64,000 nt of DNA, taken from assembly GCF_031583145.1 (NCBI RefSeq), contig NZ_CP134050.1, positions 4,515,501 through 4,579,500 on the forward strand, given 5' to 3'. Positions 33,833-42,300 of the stretch are shown here, piece by piece (position 1 is the first letter of the stretch; each line of letters begins with the position of its first letter). The stretch comes from Brevibacillus brevis. GTDB taxonomy: Bacteria; Bacillota; Bacilli; Brevibacillales; Brevibacillaceae. A model generated the notes under the pieces. The model had not been told where the DNA came from. It saw only the letters and a list, made by a program, of their open reading frames with translations, and did no database searches. A program made the position numbers and the translations under genes.

Positions 33833-36325
33833 ATGCGAAATGGGATCAAACGCGAAGATGTCGAGCTGCTCGCTCCAGCCGGCAACTGGGACTGCCTGAA
33901 GGCGGCCGTCGCCAACGGAGCGAATGCTATTTTTTTCGGAGTAGAAAAGTTCAACGCGCGTGCCCGTGCCGAGAACTTCCATATGGCGGAACTGCCCGAA
34001 ATCATGTCGTATTTGCACATGTACGGTGTGAAGGGCTTTTTGACGTTCAACATTCTGGTGTTTGAAAACGAACTGGAGGATGCCAGGGAGCTGATCGACG
34101 CCTGTATCCACGCCGGGGTCGACGCCGTCATCGTGCAGGACCTCGGACTCGTCAAGCTGATCCGGGAGATTTCTCCGGACTTCCCGATCCACGGATCAAC
34201 GCAGATGACGATCACATCGCCCGAAGCCGTCGAGTTCACCAAGCCTTTTGACATCGAGCGCGTGGTGCTGGGCCGGGAAAACTCACTGAAAGAAATCAGG
34301 AAGATCGGAGAAAAGGCCAAGCTGCCGATGGAAGTGTTCGTCCATGGAGCACTGTGCGTCTCCTACTCGGGCCAATGCCTGACCTCGGAGATGTGGGGCG
34401 GACGCTCCGCCAACCGCGGAGAATGCGCCCAGGCGTGCCGCTTGCCGTACGACCTGATGGTGGACGGCGTGCAAAAAGACATGGGCAACATCGCCTACGT
34501 GCTCTCCCCGAAGGATCTGGCCGCGATTGACCTGATGCCGGAGCTGATCGAGGCCGGGGTCACGTCCTTCAAGATCGAGGGACGTCTGAAATCGCCCGAG
34601 TACGTAGCCAACGTAGTCAGCAAGTACCGCGCTGCGATCGACCGCTATTTCGACGGCGTGGACACGCCGCCTGCGCAGGAGGAGATCCGCGAGCTGCAGC
34701 AAAGCTTTTCCCGCGGCTTCACCCACGGATTTTTGGAAGGCACAAACAACAAAAAGCTGGTGGACGGCTCCTTCCCGAAAAGTCGCGGCGTCTTCCTCGG
34801 TACGGTCAAGAAGCTGCTGCCGAACGCGGTCTTGGTCGACATCGAAGCGCCAGTCAAGCGCGGGGACGGAATCGTGTTCGACGCCGGCGATCCGACGCAG
34901 AAGGAAGAAGGTGGACGCATCTACGACATCCTCATCCGCAATAAAAAAGTGGACGGGGAGGTATCCAAAGGCCTCTACGAGATCGTCATGGGACGAAACG
35001 ACGTCAATCTGAAGCGTCTGCACGTCGGTGACCGCGTCTGGAAAACGAGCGATCCGGAGCTGGACAAACGGCTGCGCAAGACGTTCGAGACCGAAAAGCC
35101 GTACCGTACCTTCCCTCTCGCCGTGCACGCAAGCGGCAAGCTCGGGGAAAAACTGCACGTCACCTGGGTCGACAAACTTGCGAACCATGCCGTGACCATT
35201 GCGTCCGACATCAATCTGGAGACAGCGTTGAAGCGTCCGCTGACCCATGAGCTGCTGCACGATCAGCTCGGGCGCTTGGGCGGCACCATCTTCACGCTCG
35301 ATGCGGCCGATTTGACGGTCGATCTGGACGGAGGGCTGATCCTGCCTGTCAGCGAGCTGAACCGGATGCGCCGGGAAGCTGTGGAGCAGCTCGTCTTCCT
35401 GCGCTCCAAGCCGCCTGTCTACCAGCATCGGGACGTAAACGTATACGCCGATGTACCTGCCAGACAGCCGGTGGAAAAGCCGCTTCTGACTGCCTTGTGC
35501 CGCTCGCTTGAGCAGCTGGAGGCTGCTGCGCAGACCGATGTGGATTTTCTGTACGCGGACTTCGAGTTCGTCAAGCAGTATCCGGAAGGCGTCAAGCTGG
35601 CGCACAAATACGGCAAGCGCATCGGCATCGCGACCATGCGCATCCACATGCCGGATGAAAACGGCGTACTGGCGCTGATTGCCAAAAGCAAGCCGGATGC
35701 CATTCTCGTCCGGAACACCGGGGCGCTCTATTACTACCTGTCCCGGAAGGATGAGATCGACATCCCGCTGATCGGCGACTTTTCTTTGAACGTGGCGAAC
35801 CACAAAGCCGCCGAGCTGTTCCTGGAAGCCGGCCTGACCCGTGTAACGCCGTCGTACGACCTGAACATCCAGCAAATGATCGACCTGCTCTCCCGCTCCG
35901 ACGCGGCCCAAATGGAGCTGGTCATCCATCAGCACATGCCGATGTTCCATACCGAGCACTGCGTATACTGCACCTTCCTGAGCGAAGGGACCGACCATAC
36001 GAACTGCGGTACGCCTTGCGAGACGTCCCGCGTCTCTCTCAAGGACCGCGTCGGCTTCTCCCACCCGGTTCGCGTGGATACGGGATGCCGCAATACGGTG
36101 TACAACGCCATCGACCAGTCCGGTGCCGAGTATTTGCAGGAATTCCGCTCGCTGCATGTGGGCAGCTACCGGATCGAATTCCTCGAGGAAGAGCCGGAGC
36201 GCGTGAAGGAAGTCATCAGCCTGTACCGCCAGGCTCTGCGCGGGGAAGTAAGCGGCACGCATGTATGGCGTACCTTGAAAGCGACCAACCAGCTGGGCGT
36301 CACACGCGGCCAGCTGACGAAATAA
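33833..36325 (+). CDS. U32-family protein with duplicated domain (RlhA/TrhP-like)
   Basis: Peptidase U32-family protein, 830 residues, cytoplasmic. Characterised bacterial members use an Fe-S-type Cys cluster to hydroxylate RNA bases and are not proteases. First half: DVELLAPAGNWDCLKAAVANG, GSTQMTI, and the Cys set ALCVSYSGQC plus NRGECAQACRLPY. After a DUF3656-like middle, a second U32-like region appears (FLYADFEF, YDLNIQQMIDLL) with its own four cysteines (EHCVYC, NCGTPC). ATG 33833 has GGAGGTAATG upstream. It is followed 30 bases later by the DUF1128 gene. Which RNA it modifies is unknown. Confidence 0.88.
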   Translation: MRNGIKREDVELLAPAGNWDCLKAAVANGANAIFFGVEKFNARARAENFHMAELPEIMSYLHMYGVKGFLTFNILVFENELEDARELIDACIHAGVDAVIVQDLGLVKLIREISPDFPIHGSTQMTITSPEAVEFTKPFDIERVVLGRENSLKEIRKIGEKAKLPMEVFVHGALCVSYSGQCLTSEMWGGRSANRGECAQACRLPYDLMVDGVQKDMGNIAYVLSPKDLAAIDLMPELIEAGVTSFKIEGRLKSPEYVANVVSKYRAAIDRYFDGVDTPPAQEEIRELQQSFSRGFTHGFLEGTNNKKLVDGSFPKSRGVFLGTVKKLLPNAVLVDIEAPVKRGDGIVFDAGDPTQKEEGGRIYDILIRNKKVDGEVSKGLYEIVMGRNDVNLKRLHVGDRVWKTSDPELDKRLRKTFETEKPYRTFPLAVHASGKLGEKLHVTWVDKLANHAVTIASDINLETALKRPLTHELLHDQLGRLGGTIFTLDAADLTVDLDGGLILPVSELNRMRREAVEQLVFLRSKPPVYQHRDVNVYADVPARQPVEKPLLTALCRSLEQLEAAAQTDVDFLYADFEFVKQYPEGVKLAHKYGKRIGIATMRIHMPDENGVLALIAKSKPDAILVRNTGALYYYLSRKDEIDIPLIGDFSLNVANHKAAELFLEAGLTRVTPSYDLNIQQMIDLLSRSDAAQMELVIHQHMPMFHTEHCVYCTFLSEGTDHTNCGTPCETSRVSLKDRVGFSHPVRVDTGCRNTVYNAIDQSGAEYLQEFRSLHVGSYRIEFLEEEPERVKEVISLYRQALRGEVSGTHVWRTLKATNQLGVTRGQLTK

Positions 36326-36355
36326 ACCAAACGGAAGCGAGAGGAGACAGAAGCA

Positions 36356-36586
36356 ATGGCTGACCTGACAAAACCGACAGCCGAAAATCTGGCTGTCCTG
36401 ATCGAGGGCATCAAGTCCAAGCTGAACATGGCCAACACGGCGGTCATGCGCCCGGAGGACTTCGATCTGGCACACTACGAAGACCTGCTGTACCTGTACA
36501 ACATGGTGCAAAAGAAAACCAACTTCGGCATCAATGAAATGACCGCGATCGTGGAAGAGCTCGGCGCCATGCGCAAGCAAGGCTAG
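36356..36586 (+). CDS. DUF1128 (YfkK-like) small protein
   Basis: Small cytoplasmic protein of 76 residues, of the UPF0435/DUF1128 family (YfkK in Bacillus). The conserved parts are IEGIKSKLNMANTAVM, EDLLYLYNMVQKK and MTAIVEELG. It is helical with no known catalytic residue. Its function is unknown. It lies 30 bases after the U32 gene with its own GAGAGGAG site, and a strong terminator follows, so the two form a unit. Confidence 0.85.
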   Translation: MADLTKPTAENLAVLIEGIKSKLNMANTAVMRPEDFDLAHYEDLLYLYNMVQKKTNFGINEMTAIVEELGAMRKQG

Positions 36587-36612
36587 GGCACGAGGCCGAA
36601 GTCGCCGGAATG

Positions 36613-36647
36613 AAAAAGCGCCGTTCCTTAGGAGGACGGCGCTTTTT
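36613..36647. terminator. Strong bidirectional terminator
   Basis: AAAAAGCGCCGT and ACGGCGCTTTTT are perfect 12-bp complements with an 11-base loop, ending in a T-run in both directions. Confidence 0.9.
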
Positions 36648-36670
36648 GCTTTTGCTGTCATTTCTCGCAG

Positions 36671-38173
36671 TCAAGAAGGCTGCATGGCGCCTCCCTTTTC
36701 CCGTACCTTGTTGCCCTCACGTCCCCGCGGATTGGTGCCCAGGAAAAACGCGAGAACGAAGGCGATGATGGCAAATGCGGTCGCGAGCATGAATGCATCG
36801 CTCGTACCCATCGCCACCCCCTGCATCTTCGCTACCGCCAGCTGGGCCTGATCGGCCGGATTGATCGCATGCTGGTTGATGATGTCCACCGTATGTGCGG
36901 CGCTTTTGGTGCTCATAATCGTCACGAACAGCGAAGTCCCCAGGGCGCCGCCGATCGCGTTGATCGTATTGGACATTGCAGTCCCATGCGGATTCAACCG
37001 GAGCGGCAAGGAATTCAATCCGGATGTCATGACCGGCATCATCAGCATGGATAAGCCCAGCATCCTGACCGTATAAAGCGTGAGCAGATAGCTGTAGCTC
37101 GTGGACAGGCTGAGCTTCGTAAAGCCAAAGGTCGTCACGATCGTGATCACGAGGCCGGTCAAGGCCAGGTAGCGTGCGCCAAACCGGTCAAACAGCCTTC
37201 CCGTAATCGGAGACATGATGCCCATGATAATGCTGCCCGGGAGCATCAGCAGACCGGATTGCACCGGGCTGAAGTGGAGGATGTCCTGCACGTAGACAGG
37301 CAGCAGGATCATTCCGGAATAGAGAGTCATGTTGACCAAGAGGCTGATGAGGATCGCGAGCGTGTAAGCCGGTGTCTTGAAAATGCGGAACTCGAGCATG
37401 GCATGGTCGATCCGCAGCTGTCTCATGACAAACGACACCAGGCAGATGACCCCGACCAGAAGCATGATGATGACTTCGACACTTCCCCAGCCCTTCGAAC
37501 CGGCCGTGCTGAATCCGTACAGGAGTCCGCCGAAGCCGATGGTGGACAAAATCACTCCCCATACATCCAGCCTGGGGTTCTTCGTTTCCGTGACGTTTTT
37601 CAGGACGAAGGATGAAACGATGAGAACGATGACGGCGATCGGCAGGACGATGAAAAACAAGAGGCGCCACGAGTAGTGCTCCACTACCCAGCCGGAAAGC
37701 GTCGGCCCAATGGCGGGAGCGAACACCATCGCAATCCCGACTACCCCCATGGCCGATCCTCTTTTTTCCCTCGGGAACATGTTGAAAATGACGTTTGTCA
37801 TCAGCGGCATGACAATTCCGGCCCCGCTCGCCTGAATCACCCTTCCGACCAGCATGAAAGCGAAGTAAGGCGCAATGCCGCAAATGAGTGTGCCCACCGA
37901 AAACAGGCACATCGAGGTCAGGAACAGCTGCCGCGTCGTAAATTTTTCCATGAGGAAAGCCGTCGTGGGAATCAGCACGCCGTTGACCAGCATGTAGATC
38001 GTAATCACCCACTGCGCTGTGGAGGTGGTGATGTGAAACTGGTCCATCAGCTTGGGCAAAGCCGTATTCAATAGCGTTTGATTCAACAAGGCGGCGATCG
38101 CGCCTGCGATGATCACGCCGAGAATCGTTCCTCTATGAACGTTTTGGTTCTCTGCCTGGTTGTCGCTAGCCAT
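36671..38173 (-). CDS. MFS multidrug efflux pump, DHA2 (EmrB/QacA/LmrB) family
   Basis: Proton-driven drug exporter, 500 residues with about 14 membrane helices. Family motifs: NQTLLNTALPKLMDQF in helix 1 region, MLVNGVLIPTTAFLMEKF, GRVIQASGAGIVMPLM (motif B), and WVVEHYSWRLLFF, the DHA2 mark after motif C. A second motif A is seen as GRLFDRFGARY. It has no adjacent regulator on the same strand, and specificity is not predictable. It lies in a stand-alone position between two terminators. Confidence 0.92.
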   Translation of the reverse strand: MASDNQAENQNVHRGTILGVIIAGAIAALLNQTLLNTALPKLMDQFHITTSTAQWVITIYMLVNGVLIPTTAFLMEKFTTRQLFLTSMCLFSVGTLICGIAPYFAFMLVGRVIQASGAGIVMPLMTNVIFNMFPREKRGSAMGVVGIAMVFAPAIGPTLSGWVVEHYSWRLLFFIVLPIAVIVLIVSSFVLKNVTETKNPRLDVWGVILSTIGFGGLLYGFSTAGSKGWGSVEVIIMLLVGVICLVSFVMRQLRIDHAMLEFRIFKTPAYTLAILISLLVNMTLYSGMILLPVYVQDILHFSPVQSGLLMLPGSIIMGIMSPITGRLFDRFGARYLALTGLVITIVTTFGFTKLSLSTSYSYLLTLYTVRMLGLSMLMMPVMTSGLNSLPLRLNPHGTAMSNTINAIGGALGTSLFVTIMSTKSAAHTVDIINQHAINPADQAQLAVAKMQGVAMGTSDAFMLATAFAIIAFVLAFFLGTNPRGREGNKVREKGGAMQPS

Positions 38174-38288
38174 TCGTCAGACCTCCTTCATTTCCCTTAC
38201 CGGAATCTGTCTTTCGAAAGTAGTATGCGACCCAATCGCCGTCGCCATTCGATCGCGTTTTGGACCGTGCCCTTCCTCTCCCCAAACA

Positions 38289-38323
38289 AAAAACCTTTCG
38301 CCCATCATAGGCGAAAGGTTTTT
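38289..38323 (-). terminator. Terminator of the fabF-like gene
   Basis: AAAAACCTTTCGCC and GGCGAAAGGTTTTT pair perfectly around a seven-base loop, directly after the stop at 38338. T-runs lie on both sides. Confidence 0.88.
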
Positions 38324-38337
38324 CGGGAGTGACTCCC

Positions 38338-39579
38338 TTATGAATTCTCGTATTTTTTCAACACGATGACAGCGTTGTGGCCTCCGAAGCCAAACGAGTT
38401 GGAGATGCCGATGCGGGCATCCGCCTCTCTCGCCTGATTCGGCACGTAATCGAGATCGCAGAGCGGATCCGCCTCTTCCAGGTTGATCGTCGGCGGGATG
38501 ACTCCTTCCTGCAAGGTTTTGATCAATGCGACAGCCTCTGCACCGCCGGCGGCTCCCAGCATATGGCCGGTCATCGATTTGTTGGCCGTCACGGGTATGC
38601 GAGCGGCCGCCTCCCCAAACAACCGCTTGATCGCGACGGTTTCGGAGCGGTCGCCTATCTCCGTACTCGTCGCGTGTGCGCTGATCACGTCGACTTCCTC
38701 TGGTTGGATGCCGGCTTCCTGCAAGGCCCACTTCATGGCCAGGTAAGGACCGTAGCCCTCCGGATGCGTCGCAACCATATGGTAAGCATCCGAGCTGGCG
38801 CCGTAGCCGATGACCTCGGCATAAATCCGGGCATCGCGGCGCAAGGCATGGGACAGCGACTCCAGGACGACGATACCCGCCCCTTCCGCCATGACAAACC
38901 CGTCCCGCTGCGCATCGAAAGGCCGACTTGCACGCTGCGGATCGTCGTTTCGCGTAGACAGTGCGGTGGCGTTGCCAAAGCTGGCCAAAGAGACATCCGT
39001 GATCGCCGCCTCGGTCCCGCCTGCGATCACGACGTCGGCGATGCCCATCTTGATCAGCCGGAACGCTTCTCCGATCGAGGTATTCCCGATCGAGCAAGCT
39101 GTCACAGGCGCCATCGTCGGACCGTGCGCGCCGTACCGGATACTGATCATCGCGGAAGCCATGTTCGGAATCATCATCGGAACCAAAAGCGGACTGACGC
39201 GATCCGGTCCCCTCTGCTTCAAGACAGCCGTCTGTTCGAGCAAGGACTGCACTCCGCCGGTGCCGGAACCGACGTACACACCGAGCCTCTCGCCATTCAC
39301 CTTGTCCGAGGATAAGCCAGCATCCTCCCAGGCTTGCTCCGCGGCCGCCAGCGCGAATTGGCAGAAGCGGTCCATCCGCCGCGCCTCCTTGCGCCCGAAT
39401 CGTCCGTCCGCATCGAAGTCGCGTACGCTTCCGGCGATTTTGGTTTTAAAGTTCGTCGTATCAAATGTATCGATCAACGTAATGCCTGATTGTCCTTTGA
39501 CCAAGCCATCCCAAAACGGATCGACCTGATTTCCAAGCGGGGAGATTACGCCCAACCCTGTAATCACTACTTTTTCCAT
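38338..39579 (-). CDS. fabF: 3-oxoacyl-[ACP] synthase II (FabF-like), orphan
   Basis: Condensing enzyme of fatty-acid or polyketide synthesis, 413 residues. The active-site Cys lies in TACSIGNTSIGEA, the two histidines in AHATSTEIGD and NSFGFGGHN, and the Lys in ANKSMTGHMLG. In most FabF proteins the first His motif reads NAHGTST; here Gly is Ala. No fabH, fabG, fabD or acpP genes are adjacent, so this is a separate copy that may be specialised. ATG 39579 has AGGAGGATCACC upstream. An MmyB-like regulator is divergent from it and may control it. Confidence 0.9.
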   Translation of the reverse strand: MEKVVITGLGVISPLGNQVDPFWDGLVKGQSGITLIDTFDTTNFKTKIAGSVRDFDADGRFGRKEARRMDRFCQFALAAAEQAWEDAGLSSDKVNGERLGVYVGSGTGGVQSLLEQTAVLKQRGPDRVSPLLVPMMIPNMASAMISIRYGAHGPTMAPVTACSIGNTSIGEAFRLIKMGIADVVIAGGTEAAITDVSLASFGNATALSTRNDDPQRASRPFDAQRDGFVMAEGAGIVVLESLSHALRRDARIYAEVIGYGASSDAYHMVATHPEGYGPYLAMKWALQEAGIQPEEVDVISAHATSTEIGDRSETVAIKRLFGEAAARIPVTANKSMTGHMLGAAGGAEAVALIKTLQEGVIPPTINLEEADPLCDLDYVPNQAREADARIGISNSFGFGGHNAVIVLKKYENS

Positions 39580-39633
39580 GGTGATCCTCCTCTTGCAATC
39601 TGATAAAACCATCTTTGCACAGCAATTATCCTA

Positions 39634-39662
39634 TTACAAGTTGTTGTTTATCCTAGTATAAT
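39634..39662 (+). promoter_or_regulatory. Sigma-A promoter of the MmyB-like regulator
   Basis: TATAAT (39657-39662) is clear. The -35 TTACAA (39634-39639) at 17 bases is weak. It lies 48 bases before the ATG at 39710. Confidence 0.45.
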
Positions 39663-39709
39663 GAATACCAGCATGATGCGCAAACAGCCCTGAAGCAAGG
39701 AGGTGCTCC

Positions 39710-40552
39710 ATGAACCATCAAACGAGATTACAAGAGTTGTCTGCCTTTTTGAAAGCGCAACGGGCCAAAATCTTGCCCCAATCCGTCGGCCTCACTCCCG
39801 GAACCCGCAGGCGCACTCCCGGCTTGCGCAGAGAGGAAGTCGCCCAACTGGCTGGAGTCAGTCCTACCTGGTACACCTGGCTGGAGCAAGGGAGGGACAT
39901 CAAGGTATCCCCTTCCGTGTTGGACGCGGTCGCGAAAGCGCTCCAGCTGACTGTCGACGAGCGGCTGTACTTGTACGCACTGGCGCTGGAGTCCGGAACA
40001 GGTGCCATCCCGCCGGAGGAGCCGCAGCCACAGATCAGCCCTTCGCTCCAGCGTATCTTGAAAGAATTGCGTTCCTGTCCGACGATTATCTCGGATCGGC
40101 GCTGCCATATCGTCGGCTGGAACGAAGCCGCCGCACACGTCTTTTTAGACTTTGAACAGATCCCGTACGAGCAGCGCAACATGATCCGTCTTCTTTTTAC
40201 GCGAAAGGAATTCCAGCGTCTGGCCGTCAACTGGGAGCACTTCGTCAGCGGCTTTCTGGCCATATTCCGGGCGTATTACGGGCAATTCGTGGAGGATGAA
40301 TGGTACGAGCAGTTTTTGCAGGAAATGCGGGGACTGCATCCCGAATTTCAATCCCTGTGGGAGGAAAGCCGCGTGAGCTCCGCTCCGGAAGTGCTCGTGG
40401 AATTCCGCCATGCCAAGGCAGGCAAGATGCTGTTCCATCTCACCTCTCTGCTGGTGCAGGGCGATGTCGCGTTGCGCTGCAGCATCTATACCCCGGACCC
40501 CAACTCTGCCACGGAAGCCAAGCTGCAGCAGTTGATGGACGCCCGCAAGTAA
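39710..40552 (+). CDS. XRE-family HTH regulator with MmyB-like ligand domain
   Basis: Transcription regulator of 280 residues. The N-terminal HTH reads GLRREEVAQLAGVSPTWYTWLEQGRDIKVS, typical of the MmyB/actinobacterial XRE type. The C-terminal PAS-like domain (about 105-280) has ISDRRCHIVGWNEAAAHVF and NMIRLLFTRKEFQRLAVNWEH, also family-typical. In characterised relatives this domain binds fatty acids or similar ligands. It is divergent from the FabF-like gene, which fits a lipid-sensing role; both points are inference. The start has AAGGAGGTGC upstream. Confidence 0.9.
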   Translation: MNHQTRLQELSAFLKAQRAKILPQSVGLTPGTRRRTPGLRREEVAQLAGVSPTWYTWLEQGRDIKVSPSVLDAVAKALQLTVDERLYLYALALESGTGAIPPEEPQPQISPSLQRILKELRSCPTIISDRRCHIVGWNEAAAHVFLDFEQIPYEQRNMIRLLFTRKEFQRLAVNWEHFVSGFLAIFRAYYGQFVEDEWYEQFLQEMRGLHPEFQSLWEESRVSSAPEVLVEFRHAKAGKMLFHLTSLLVQGDVALRCSIYTPDPNSATEAKLQQLMDARK

Positions 40553-40579
40553 CCGCGGTTTCAATTAGCAGGAAAAGCA

Positions 40580-40608
40580 AACAGCCTGACCGCTATGGCC
40601 AGGCTGTT
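40580..40608. terminator. Bidirectional terminator
   Basis: AACAGCCTG (40580-40588) pairs with CAGGCTGTT (40600-40608) between convergent genes. Confidence 0.75.
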
Positions 40609-40626
40609 ATTTTGTCTGCGATTCAC

Positions 40627-42249
40627 TTAGTGGTTCACGATGCCCACGCGCGCTTCCGTCGTCTGGTGGAAATCGGACTCCTCGCAGCCCTCTTTCCACA
40701 GCAGGTAGCGGATACTGTCAGCCAGCGCTTCCCAGCTCGCTTCGATCACGTTGGTTGAGACACCGACTGTGCTCCATTTCTCTCCGTTGTAAGAAGACTC
40801 GATCAAGACGCGGACCTTCGCTGCGGTCGCTCCGTTATCGTCCAGCACGCGCACCTTGTAGTCGGTGAGGTGCATATTGGCGATACAGGGGTAATACGTT
40901 TCCAAAGCTTTGCGGAGCGCGTTGTCCAGCGCATTGACGGGACCGTTGCCATCCGCAGCGGTGTGCACCATTTCCCCGTTCAGGTTGAGCTTTACGGTCG
41001 CCTCCGAGGTGATGGCCCGAGACGCCGCTTTTTCCATCAAGATTTTGAAGGAATCGAGGGTGAACAGATTTTTCAGCTTGCCCGCCGCTTCCAGCAGCAT
41101 CAGCGTAAGCGAAGCTTCCGCCCCCTCGTACTGGTAGCCCTGGAATTCGCGCTCTTTGATGCGGGTAATGATCTCCCGCGCTTCCTCCCGCTCCAGCGAG
41201 ATGTCGATCTCCAGCTCTTCCATTTTGGCCAGCAGATTGCTTTGTCCCGCCAGCTCGGAGACGAGCACGCGGCGAATGTTCCCGATGTTCTCCGGCTCAA
41301 TATGCTCGTACGTCTTCGGATCGCGCAGGACCGCGCTGACGTGAATGCCCCCTTTGTGGGCAAAAGCGCTGTGGCCGACAAACGGCTGGTTGTTGGGGAG
41401 CGTCATGTTCGCGATCTCCGCCACGTAGCGGGAGAGCTGCGTCAGCTCCTGGAGCTGTTCGCTGCTGACACAGCGGTAGCCCAGCTTCAGCTGCAGGTTG
41501 GGGACCACGGAGATCAGGTTGACGTTTCCGCAGCGCTCCCCGATTCCGTTGATCGTTCCTTGCACTTGCGTCGCGCCCGCTTGCACCGCCGCCAGTGCGT
41601 TGGCGACCGCCACGCCGCTGTCGTTGTGCGGATGAATCCCGAGCGGCACGCGGATGCCTTCCGTCACGCTCCGCACAATATCGTATATTTCCGTAGGGAG
41701 GCTGCCACCGTTTGTGTCACAGAGGACGATCCAGTCCGCACCCGCTGCCTCGGCCGCCTCCAGCACTTGCAGGGCATAGCGCGGGTTGGCTTTGTAGCCG
41801 TCAAAGAAGTGCTCGGCCAAAAAGAGGGTAGTCATTCCTTTTTCTTTCAAAAACGCGACCGAATCGGCTACCATCCGCAGGTTTTCTTCCAATGTCGTCT
41901 TGAGTGCGTCGGTTACGTGCAGGTCCCAGGACTTTCCAAAAATAGCCGCTGCCTTTGCGCCGCTCGCTACCAGCGCCCGCAGGTTGTCGTCATCCGCTGC
42001 TGCCACATGCGGACGACAGGTGCTGCCGAAAGCGGAAACCTTCGCATGCTGCAGCGGAATCTCGCGGATGCGCTCAAAGAACGCCATGTCCTTGGGATTG
42101 CTGCCAGGCCAACCGCCTTCGATAAAATCGATACCAAACTGATCCAGCCGCAGTGCGATCTTTATCTTGTCTTCCACCGACAGGCTGATCCCTTCCCCCT
42201 GCGTACCATCTCGCAGGGTCGTATCGTACAGATACACCTTGCTATTCAT
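40627..42249 (-). CDS. cimA: Citramalate synthase / isopropylmalate synthase-like
   Basis: Acyl-CoA-condensing enzyme of 540 residues that, in this family, joins pyruvate and acetyl-CoA to citramalate for isoleucine synthesis. The first motif reads VYLYDTTLRDGTQGEGISLS, the metal-binding pair is GIHPHNDSGVAVAN, and GERCGNVNL is the second motif. The C-terminal LeuA-dimer regulatory domain is present. It matches the CimA subtype (DTTLRDGTQGEG) and not LeuA. The ATG at 42249 has GGTGGAG upstream. An IS1182-family element starts 51 bases upstream of this start, so the gene is separated from its likely promoter at 43868-43896. Confidence 0.9.
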   Translation of the reverse strand: MNSKVYLYDTTLRDGTQGEGISLSVEDKIKIALRLDQFGIDFIEGGWPGSNPKDMAFFERIREIPLQHAKVSAFGSTCRPHVAAADDDNLRALVASGAKAAAIFGKSWDLHVTDALKTTLEENLRMVADSVAFLKEKGMTTLFLAEHFFDGYKANPRYALQVLEAAEAAGADWIVLCDTNGGSLPTEIYDIVRSVTEGIRVPLGIHPHNDSGVAVANALAAVQAGATQVQGTINGIGERCGNVNLISVVPNLQLKLGYRCVSSEQLQELTQLSRYVAEIANMTLPNNQPFVGHSAFAHKGGIHVSAVLRDPKTYEHIEPENIGNIRRVLVSELAGQSNLLAKMEELEIDISLEREEAREIITRIKEREFQGYQYEGAEASLTLMLLEAAGKLKNLFTLDSFKILMEKAASRAITSEATVKLNLNGEMVHTAADGNGPVNALDNALRKALETYYPCIANMHLTDYKVRVLDDNGATAAKVRVLIESSYNGEKWSTVGVSTNVIEASWEALADSIRYLLWKEGCEESDFHQTTEARVGIVNH

Positions 42250-42300
42250 GTCTCCACCCATCTCCACTAATTATCTGAATAATCTTATCATTTGAATCAT

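Noticed and set aside
34283..36661. A 792-codon open frame on the minus strand opposite the U32 gene.
   Set aside because: Same cause: a shadow of a well-supported gene, with no ribosome site or recognisable domain.
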